Shown here: one piece after another, positions 35,637 through 43,706 of the stretch | Layout of the letters: each line of letters starts with the position of its first letter | How positions within the stretch are numbered: the first letter of the stretch is position 1 | DNA from: Fomes fomentarius | Lineage: Eukaryota > Basidiomycota > Agaricomycetes > Polyporales > Polyporaceae | Assembly (NCBI GenBank): GCA_022606135.1 | Contig: JABYQN010000005.1 | Span: 496,001-560,000 of the forward strand | Direction of reading: 5' to 3' | Length of the DNA stretch: 64,000 bases | The notes under the pieces: generated by a model | Seen by the model: the letters and a program-made list of their open reading frames with translations, nothing else | The model's database searches: none | What the model was told of the DNA's origin: nothing | Translations under genes and position numbers: made by a program

Positions 35637-36584
35637 TCAGGCCGCAGGCTTGGGGCACGCGACCTGGCCATGGTCTGATGCACCGCAGCCCGAGCACTTG
35701 TGCAGCCGCCCCCATGCGCAGGGAGTGGTCTTGCATGTGCCTTTATTGAAATTGCGACAGGGCGGGGCCGCCTCGTTGTGTGTCGCCCTCGATGCAGCTC
35801 CCGCCTTAGCCGAGGCGGGACCGCGCGCGCGCTCCTTCCCGATAAGGTGCTCGGCCTGGAGGCCGGTGTCGATCATCGCCCAGCCGGAGTAATCGCCCCG
35901 GAGCATATCGCGGCGCCTCTTGTAATGGAAGTCGAAGTGGTAAGCCACTACGGCCGCCCACTGGTAGTCCTGACTGAACTGGGCGAGTCGCGCAAGGTAC
36001 ACGGTGGTGCTCGCGGACAGATGATAAAGCGCGTTCGCGTCGCCGCTTGTGGACGCGAACCCCGCGAGCACGTTGAAGTACGTGCTGAGGGGAATATACA
36101 GAGAATTGAAGGAGGGATAGTCCCGGGGCGCTTGATCGCGCACCGAGACTATCCCGCTACTCAACTCGAGCACCTGCCGCGAGGCGCGCTCCTTGTGCCT
36201 AGTGTCCAACTTATACAAATCTCCGGGCTTAAAGTCGTGCCTCGCGATTTCGAGGAGAACCGAGCCTTCAATCGTAGGGAAGAGATCGAGGAGAGACGCA
36301 CCGGCTGGCGGCGCCGACGGAGGCGCGAACGTAAAGGCTGGAAAGGCGGCGGCGGTTACCGGCGCGGCTGGTGCGGTCGCGTGTGGCTGCCCAATGTTGT
36401 CCCGGCCACTGAGCGCTGCCGCGAAGGATTGGAGGAGGAGCTGAACTTGATCCGGCGTGAAGCTCGTCTGGCTCGATACTGTGGCGAGAGCTTGAGCGGC
36501 GGCTGCGGCGGCGTCGGATGTCGAAGCGCCAGGCGTCTGAGTGGCGTCTGGGTTATTCGCTGGGTCTACTGGAGGTGGGGCCAT
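35637..36584 (-). CDS. DIRS-like element: Gag-like protein with Cys/His motif
   Basis: Predicted structural/nucleic-acid-binding protein of the element, 315 aa from the first ATG in the frame (36584). The frame is open upstream to 36845 but begins there with GTG. The N-terminus is Pro/Ala/Gln-rich. The central part (LLDLFPTIEGSVLLEIARHD then FKPGDLYKLD) resembles Gag regions of fungal DIRS/Ngaro elements. The C-terminus carries CRNFNKGTCKTTPC followed by LHKCSGCGASDHGQVACP, a zinc-knuckle-like pair for RNA binding. Confidence 0.8.
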   Translation of the reverse strand: MAPPPVDPANNPDATQTPGASTSDAAAAAAQALATVSSQTSFTPDQVQLLLQSFAAALSGRDNIGQPHATAPAAPVTAAAFPAFTFAPPSAPPAGASLLDLFPTIEGSVLLEIARHDFKPGDLYKLDTRHKERASRQVLELSSGIVSVRDQAPRDYPSFNSLYIPLSTYFNVLAGFASTSGDANALYHLSASTTVYLARLAQFSQDYQWAAVVAYHFDFHYKRRRDMLRGDYSGWAMIDTGLQAEHLIGKERARGPASAKAGAASRATHNEAAPPCRNFNKGTCKTTPCAWGRLHKCSGCGASDHGQVACPKPAA

Positions 36585-36715
36585 ATCTTCGAATATCGAA
36601 GCTGGTTCAGGGGACTTCAGAAAGCGGCCGTCGGGACCGCGGGGCGGTTGAGATTTACGGTGGCGCGGAGCCGTGACCTGAAGAGAAATGTGCGCGGAGC
36701 GCTCGAAGTCGCGGA

Positions 36716-36801
36716 CTTTCGAGCACGCGGGTGAGGAAGGAGGTGAGCGTAATAAACTAATGGACAGACCTTTCGAGCACGCGGGTGAGGAAGGAGGTGA
36801 A
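36716..36801. repeat. 30 bp direct duplication in the 5' part of the DIRS-like element
   Basis: The block TTTCGAGCACGCGGGTGAGG plus the next nine to ten bases occurs at about 36716-36745 and again at about 36772-36801. It lies upstream of the gag ATG (on the minus strand), in the element leader. Confidence 0.75.
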
Positions 36802-36931
36802 GAGGGACAGAGAGAGGGGAGCGAGCTATATAGAAACTTGTACACAAAGGAGACAAAGGTGAAAGCTTTTGCAAAGGCCTCAAAGGCCTTGTGTCAAGCG
36901 CGCGATGCGCGACGCGTCGCGCGTGAGCGTG

Positions 36932-36950
36932 CGAGTCACGCTGCTTAGAC
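36932..36950 (-). repeat. Right inverted end of the DIRS-like element
   Basis: CGAGTCACGCTGCTTAGAC, the inverted partner of 32616-32635. Four bases outside it is a small perfect hairpin (GGTCAAT, AAAC, ATTGACC at 36954-36971) in the flanking DNA. Confidence 0.65.
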
Positions 36951-37089
36951 CCCGGTCAATAAACATTGACCGAAACAAATACAGAAGCGAAGCTGGAAGA
37001 GAATGCCATACATAAAAGGAGAGGAGCACACTGATAACAATTTCTCACGTTGGCGCGACCTCTCTCTTTACACCCTTCGAGTTGCACCC

Positions 37090-38814
37090 ATGTCCGACGT
37101 CGCCAACTTGAATGAAAATTCTGATTACGAAGAGCCCCTGCACATGTCGGCTGTTGAAGGAGGGGGGTACTTTGCCCTTCAACTGGGCGATATCCTCCGG
37201 GATGAGTTGGAGGAACCTGGACAGTGGGAAATTGTGCGCAAACTGGGCTGGGGATCCAATGCTAATGTGTGGTTGGTCAAAGACCTGTAAGTTCCGCTCA
37301 TCGCTGCTTTCCGTAATATCTGACAATTGGTCGCTGCAGTGAGTTTCTCCGCACGGATAACATGGACTTATTCTGTGCGCTCAAGGTTCTCACAGCAGCC
37401 GTTTCGGAGGAATATTTCAATTCTTACGAACGTGAAGTCTTCACACGACTTCGGCATGTTGAGATCACGGACCACCCAGGCTATCAGTATTGTCTTCAGT
37501 ATATACAATCTTTCGAAGCTACTAGTACACACGGACATCACGTATGCATCATGACCGCTCCTTACGCTGGATCACTGGCCAGTATCACTTCTTGGCTTCA
37601 TGAAAGACAACGATACCTAGCACTACCTGCAGTGAAGATGTCGTTCGTCAGACACTGCTTGCTCTCGACTTTCTCCATACCAAACTGGGTTTCATTCATG
37701 GAGGTGCGTCATCTAGCTAACACTCTCGATGTTGGCCGTTGGTACTGATAACAACCTGCTGGTTTACTGTCAAGACGTAAAATACAACAACATTCTTGTC
37801 GACTGGCCTCGGGTGGCGAAGGCGCACATGATCTCTTTGATCTCCAAGCTATTGACGAAATGCGAATCCGAGAGCTATCCCCCACAAGAAGCCGAGGAGT
37901 CTGGGATTCCCATCACCACAGTCAAGACACAACCTTTCTTACCCCTGATACTGTCTCTCCTACGGCCGGATGACCATGTGGCGGCGGAAAGGTGGCTGAT
38001 CCAGTTAACAGCATGTCTGAGCGATTATGGTGCAGGTATGGTCGTCCATGTATTGGTATGGCTCTTTCGCTGACTGAGCAGTGTCCTCTACGGACTCCAT
38101 TAGCCTTTCCCGTGGATCCCACGGCCCGGGATCCCCAGCGTTTCCACGGCGCCGGCCCCGCACTTGTGCGGGCACCAGAGGCTTTGCTTTGGCTAGACCT
38201 AACTCCTGCCATTGATATCTGGGCCGTTGGCTGCATGGTACGCATCATATGTCTGAACTTGAAGTACATGACCTTCCGTTGAGCTGCGAGGGCATACATA
38301 GATCTTCCAGCTGATCACAAACCAGCCACTGTTCAGACCTGACGCCGCAAGGAATCCTCACAGAATACATGAACTGAATGTAATCCTGGCGCAGATCAAC
38401 GAGTGCGTCGGTCCGCTGCCTAAGGACATGATAGATAGATGTGGCCCCGTTACCCTGCCAAATACGGATTACAATCGGAACAAGGTGCGCGCAAACCATT
38501 GACTCCTCCCGTTCGACTGCCATTTCACTAGTTTCACGTCGTTCAGATCCATCCAGAACATTCAGGGTCACACTATGCGACGATTACAAAGTGACATTCG
38601 AAAAGCGCTTCGAGGCAGGGCAAAGTGCTAGGCTTCAGGAGGATGCAAAGTTGACGGCGGAGGAAACACGTTTGACTTTGGCCTTCATGCGTCGATGTCT
38701 GGCAGTCGATCCCACAAAGCAGGCAACTGCGTCGGAGTTGCTCCAAGACCCGTGGTTGAGTACGTGAGTGACTGGCTCTAAACGTGTACATGTATTCTTT
38801 GTAGCAATGGATGA
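37090..38814 (+). CDS. SRPK-like serine/threonine kinase, frame broken twice
   Basis: SR-protein-kinase-like protein of a family expanded in agaricomycetes. Exons: 37090-37286, 37340-37703, 37775-38035, 38104-38237, 38302-38484, 38532-38763, 38805-38814. Motifs are LGWGSNANVWLVKDL (Gly loop), LFCALKVLT (Lys), LDFLHTKLGFIHGDVKYNN (catalytic loop), LSDYGA in the DFG position, AIDIWAVGCMIFQLITNQP and FMRRCLAVDPTKQATASELL. Two breaks occur: near 37635 (one base short between AVK and DVVRQ) and at the G run 38565-38567. Coding length is 1381 nt; adding one base at each site gives exactly 461 codons. Both breaks fit missing G's, so the gene may be intact in the organism. It begins about 140 bp from the retroelement border. 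Confidence 0.8.
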
Positions 38815-39379
38815 ATCAGTGTCGGACCCTCTTGGGTTGTGGGCTTCCGAGTCATGAGATTGTACTAGATGATTATGCTCCTGTACGACCTCCCCATCCG
38901 TCATCGCGGCGATATCTGGTTGCGTATATCGCAGCGCCAGACATGGCCGAAGGCAATACCGCACCGGCAGTCCTCGACCATGCACTCTGCGGCCTGTACC
39001 TAAGTGGGCAGACTAGTACCATCCATCAGGAAAAAGCATTTTCTACGTGGCTATGCCCGCGGCTACAGAGGTGATGGAGCACTCCGCAAGCGCTCTGTAG
39101 GACTCTGTAGAAAGCCGTAGATACTGTAGATGTCTTACATCCAATTGACGTGGTCTCAAGTTACAAAATGATTATTGTCTCTATCCTACATACGCCTGCA
39201 ATGTCCTGTATGTGTGCACAGGAGTTTAGATGCAATCTGCATGCGTTCGAGCACTGAATATAGCGTGGGAATCTTACAAAGACAGTAAGCGCCAAAATGT
39301 GCGAGTGCCAGCGCACCAAATATTCTTCGTCTGGTCTTTGTCCTTCCCCAGTCCTTCCCTCCGCCTGTCTGTCCTCTGC
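38815..39379. other. Intergenic, no supported gene
   Basis: 3' flank of the SRPK-like gene. Several TGTAG/CTGTAG motifs cluster at 39097-39140, a theme that returns at 40260-40315. The open frame 38811-39074 has no recognisable product. Confidence 0.4.
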
Positions 39380-39654
39380 ATGAGGGCTTTTCATCATCTA
39401 CTTCTTGCTGTGCATGTGCTACTGTCTCTTCTGCTCGGTGATCTTTGCTTTGCTTATCCTCCGGTGGTGTCACTGTCTACTACTGGGTGCTCGCTGAGTT
39501 ATATCGAGGATCACAGTCTACTCAAGGTAAGTGCTTTGTCCTTGTCCTCAAGAGATCACGCCGGCACCCCATGTCTTCATCCATGGCTGTTGTGCAGAAG
39601 GGGTTGGGCGAGGAGTGGTATCTGTGTCTGCTCGAGGGCGTCGACCAGACATGA
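39380..39654 (+). CDS. Possible small secreted protein (67 aa), duplicated last exon
   Basis: Low-confidence model. Exon 1 (39380-39526) encodes a signal-peptide-like start (MRAFHHLLLAVHVLLSLLLG, then DLCFA) and ends at a perfect GTAAGT donor. An acceptor TTGTGCAG at 39597 opens exon 2 (39598-39654), which adds 18 residues, KGLGEEWYLCLLEGVDQT, and a TGA. A second copy of this exon with its own CAG acceptor lies at 39739-39795 and would give KGLGKEWSLCLLEGFNQT and a TAA. Either exon joins in phase. No homologue is recognised. The repeat is also open on the minus strand, so strand and coding status need RNA data. Confidence 0.3.
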
Positions 39655-39873
39655 AACCACTCTCCGTCCAATACTCTGCACGACGATCATCTCTGCAGTA
39701 CTTGGAGGCAGGTTGACCGTGAGCACAGATTCACTCAGAAGGGGTTGGGCAAGGAGTGGTCTCTGTGTCTGCTCGAGGGCTTCAACCAGACATAAGACCA
39801 CTCCCTGTTCAATGTTCTGCACGATAATCATATCTGCACTACTCAGAGGCAGGGCGACCTTGAGCATAGGCTC
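39595..39873. repeat. Imperfect 141 bp tandem duplication
   Basis: Copy 1 runs about 39595-39735 and copy 2 about 39736-39873. Both start CAGAAGGGGTTGGGC and contain GTGTCTGCTCGAGGGC. Divergence is roughly one base in six, so the duplication is not recent. Both copies keep an AG acceptor at the left edge and one short open frame. Confidence 0.85.
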
Positions 39874-40495
39874 AGTCACGGAGATTGTTATACAGTTTTG
39901 GTATCCATTCATCGATTGTCAGAAGTTTGCCCAGTCCATCGTTCTCTGCTGTATATCATCACTCTTTTATCTCGTCCTTGTCATCATCGTTGGTGCAGTG
40001 TGCCGTCCGTCTGTGTGGTTCTTTCAGCATTGTAGGTAGACTTGTACTATAGTCTATGTGTCTTATTCAATTTTTGAACATCTATGTAGTGTCTGCAGTC
40101 GACAGTGTGAACCAAATGCAATAATCTGGCAGGTAATCTGCACAACTACAAGCATTATGAGTTTCTACAGGTGCTCTATGTCGTTCTACAGAGTGTTGCA
40201 GGGTGCTATGACTCACTACAGAGTATCGCAGGGCACTATGGCTCACTACTGAGAAGGGACTTGTCTACAGCCCTACCAGTGCTACATAGACTATGTAGTC
40301 CTCTGTAGCCAAGTGGTTTTTTCCTGATGTCTTAAGACTCCGACTTCAAGTAGATATAAAAGTACGAAACTACATTTGCGTGTGAACTCAGGAGTTCACT
40401 GCAATATCATCGTGACTCGGTATCAACGTCAATCTATCTGCTGGATTCTGCGATTCTCATAGCTAAGCAGCTTATAATACGAGAAGCTAAGAAAG
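39874..40495. repeat. Intergenic with 30 bp minisatellite (two copies, 40187-40246)
   Basis: Two adjacent 30 bp units, TACAGAGTGTTGCAGGGTGC.. and TACAGAGTATCGCAGGGCAC.., each end in GGCTCAC/GACTCAC. Short CTACA/TGTAG motifs surround them (40170, 40262-40315). No gene is supported here. Confidence 0.6.
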
Positions 40496-42605
40496 TCACT
40501 GACAGAGACACCATGTCAACCCGAAGGAGCCCCGTGCTGAGGACCCTGAGGCCACCGGCATCGGTTTGGCGGAGTGAGAATCGGGAGAGACGGGAACTGG
40601 CATGGAGTTTGGCAGTGGCGCAGATGGCAATTCAGGCTCCCGTGCCAGGTTGAGTGACGAGAGGGGTACGTTCAATGTCTCGGAGATCTCCCTGTAGCGG
40701 TGCCCGTCGAGCTCGACATGCATGACAAGGGTGTCCATACGAGGGATGATGGTGGAACGCGTAAAGGATAACCGCACGGTGCGATCGGCATCACCGAACT
40801 CTTTCGCCCAGTTCTGCCAATCCGCGATGTGGTCGTCGGCGCAATTGTGGGAGAGACCTGGCGGGTTGCGTCCCAAGTTACCCATGTGTTCGATATCGAC
40901 CCTTGCCCAGTGAGATAATGATGGTTTCCCCGAGTCGGGAGCATCCTTCACAGACGGACTCATGCTCATGCACGTGCCCAGGTTGAACCTCAGGGACTCG
41001 TGGCTAGCGGTGTGTTTGAACAACAAAGAGAGGGGACGTCCCGAAGTGCCTGGGAATTCACCATGTCCCTCCGCGACGAGAGAAAACACCTCGAATTCGA
41101 GTGCTCTGAATCGCATGAGGAGCCAATTCGGGACGTGGAAGGGAAGAGAACGAGAAGGACCGATGCCGTTGAGTCGGCCATAGATCCTGATCAGGTAGCG
41201 GTCGTCCTGATACACGTCGTTTTGCTCTATGGCGATGTCGCGCCACTCTGCTGTCACCTTTTTACCTCTGAGGATCATATTGTAGTAGTCACTCCCGAGG
41301 GCGACGAGACGCTGCAGGTACACACTCCCGTGGTCTGTGCTGAAGCCATATCCGGGGCGGTACAGCAATCTCTTGGGATCTTGGATGGGGGCGGGCGAAG
41401 GATGGAGGAGAAGGCCAAGGTGGGAGCGTCCATCTTCGCAGAACAGTATAGCAACTGTCATGCCGTCAAGCTCGAAGACGGGGAGGCGACATTCCACTGC
41501 AGTACTCGTGTTGACGGTAACCTTGGGTAGCTCGAGTCCTCCGAATGGGCCATGCGTCCTGCGTGAACTGTCTTCGGGGTCGTTCTGCAAGAACAAAGCT
41601 CAACACCCATACGCGTACAAACTCTAGCATGAGTAGTATACTCACATGTTCCACCTTCCATTGCGATGGCAGATAGGGTTGTAGGGGATTGTTTAGAGTT
41701 GGTGAATAGGCTACATATGATGGTTCTCTGAAGACCCCGGGGGATTGCGCGAAAAACGACATGTGGCTCGGCGCGAATGCGCTAGCTTGTCTGATCTGGG
41801 AGGGCGTCGCAGGCTCGCCTAGAGTGTCTAACGGCTGCGCGGCACTCCAAGCGAACAAGCTCATGTCCGAGGTCTGTTTCAGGATCACCTCTTGTAAACG
41901 CCGAAATGCCTTATGGCCCTCTCCGTAGATGGTCGGCATATTGACACCGAACAGACCCATGAGACAGTATGCCTCGTCTTCCAGGCGCGTCGTCCTGCGC
42001 CTCGAAGCCCACGACATACGCCGAGCAACGCTCAGGTCAGAGTAGTGCCTCTGGTGCATCAAGATCCTCGAGAAGATACCCGTGATTTCCTGTAAGAGAT
42101 CGGCGAGTTCAGCCTTGGTGCCGAGGAAGGTCCAATCACTGGACAGGAAGATGACGATGGAGGGCGCGATGAGCTCCTGTAAGGTCCAGCCTCGAGTGTG
42201 CCAGCGTGCATTCCTGAATTCGGATTGAGGTGCGTCCAGGTCGCAGTTGCTCGGGACATCTTCCAGGAGTGCATAGCACACTTCCGAGCGAAGATACCAC
42301 TCGAACATGGAGTTGATAGCCTCTGAGAGCTCCGAGCTGCTCGTCTTGTCGATGCAGCATGAATCAATCCAGATCCAATCGTAACCATCCTTCTCTGCCA
42401 ACATGCAACTCCCCCGAATCTTCTCGGAGACGTGGTCACGAGGGTTCCAACCATGCTGGACGCACTCCGCCCCGATGGCATGTACGTCCTGCAGTGTTTG
42501 CTCCTTGGGACCCCAGGTATGCGAGAGAATAGCGTATCCGCCTGGAATGACGGTATGGTCGGTGAAGTAACGGAGTTCGGCTCGATGGGTGCTCAGGAGG
42601 CGCAT
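40496..42605 (-). CDS. HET-domain (heterokaryon incompatibility) protein
   Basis: 682 aa in two exons (42605-41646, 41584-40496). The HET domain is N-terminal and complete: MRLLSTHRAELRYFTD, YAILSHTWGPKEQTLQDV, DGYDWIWIDSCCIDKTSSSE, LSEAINSMFEWYLRSEVCYA, ARWHTRGWTLQELIAPSIVI, then RMSWASRRRTTRLEDEAYCL and MGLFGVNMPTIYGEG. HET proteins act in non-self recognition and cell death on hyphal fusion; many agaricomycete members have no tested role. The second exon (about 360 aa) is a beta-rich region with no recognised domain. It lies downstream of PRM1 on the same strand, 1.1 kb away. The C-terminus could include a further exon, since CAG|TGA falls at the end. Confidence 0.93.
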
Positions 42606-43706
42606 CGTACAGGTTTCCCTGCTTTGAATGGTGTCAGAGGTGAGGCCTTGAGGGTAAGGAGTATGAAACTAGAGGCAGATATTGTAAGTGGTACTGTGGT
42701 AGTCAACGCCTTACCCGCGCCGTGTCCTCGAGGGACTGACGTTTGTGGGAAGCTCAAAAGTTAAACTTACTGACGAGGACAGCGAGCGCCATGCATCATG
42801 TCTTTGGACTCACGACCCCTTACTGACTGCGCCTCTTCCAGGCTTGATCAGATTCGCGTTCCCTGCTAGTAGGAGCGCAAGCATCGGCCGCCGACTCGTC
42901 GCCGTTAGTCCGAGTCATTATCACTCCAACTTGAAGTTCTTGATTTGCGAGACCAGGTACTACCTGTTCATGTGTTGTCGATCACCACATAAGGCACCAG
43001 TACTTAGAGAGCGATGTTGCACTCTGAATAGCATATAGTGCGAAGAGTTCATTTCGAGCGAAGTGAGCTTGGTGTTGAGCAGGTATTGAGTCAGAGTATG
43101 TACTTGCTCTAAGTGACTAACAGTACTGTCTACAAACAAGTACAAAGCAATCGCAACATACGAACCCTGAGTAAACCGGGTCAACACTAGTAGTATGCAC
43201 CAGGTATGCACACGATATGTTGAAAGCAGCGATGTTTCCAGACTCAGGCTCCAAGCAGGGATTAAAAATACAGAAATGTCAGCCCTCGGCGGGAATAACG
43301 GCGGCAACGAGCGAGAGGGACCAGGGAAGGTGATAACACAAACGAAAGCAAGATGCTATATGCTACAAAGTCCGCGCTATCCAAGCGTTCGTAGATCATA
43401 TACAGGGCAAGCGAGAGCTAGGGATGCAGATGAATCGGGTCAGGTGCTGTGAGAACTCAGAATCGCGCGCTGAGGCGCATGCGAATTATGTGAGAGGGCG
43501 AGCCATAAGGTAGGGGTTAGGCTACAAGTGTGTGATGCGACGCGGTGAGCACTGTGAACAAACGCGACAGTCAGCGATCGTTCACGAACGATACATGCCG
43601 ACCCAAACTCACCATAGAGTCGTGAGCATGATCAGTAAGGCGGTCGTAGGGGGTCGTCAAAAACTCCGTCAGCTTCAGCGCAGCTCGCCATGAAGACAGA
43701 CCTCCG
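42606..43706. other. Intergenic between PRM1 and HET genes, no gene seen
   Basis: About 1.1 kb holding the HET promoter and the PRM1 3' flank. The minus-strand frame that continues from PRM1 to 43571 is a shifted shadow (see PRM1). No repeat or RNA was found. Confidence 0.45.

Larger units (their letters stand above)
32616..36950 (-). mobile_element. DIRS-like retrotransposon (gag, RT-RNase H, tyrosine recombinase)
   Basis: A 4.3 kb element read on the minus strand. Order 5' to 3' is a Gag-like protein, reverse transcriptase plus RNase H, and a tyrosine recombinase in place of a DDE integrase, the hallmark of DIRS/Ngaro-type elements. Short inverted ends (GTCTAAGCA, 9 bp exact, extended imperfectly to about 19-20 bp) mark both borders. 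No methyltransferase-like domain was found between RNase H and recombinase, unlike classical DIRS1. No target-site duplication is evident, as expected for recombinase-mediated insertion. One in-frame TAG breaks the recombinase. Otherwise the frames are open, so the insertion looks young. Confidence 0.88.

Noticed and set aside
35700..36734. 344-codon plus-strand frame
   Set aside because: It is antisense to the Gag frame of the DIRS-like element, with Arg/Gly-rich shadow composition.
43571..43706. C-terminal extension of PRM1 in the raw frame
   Set aside because: After the C/G run at 43871-43876 this frame becomes Arg/Ser-rich shadow; the other frame ends naturally at 43707.
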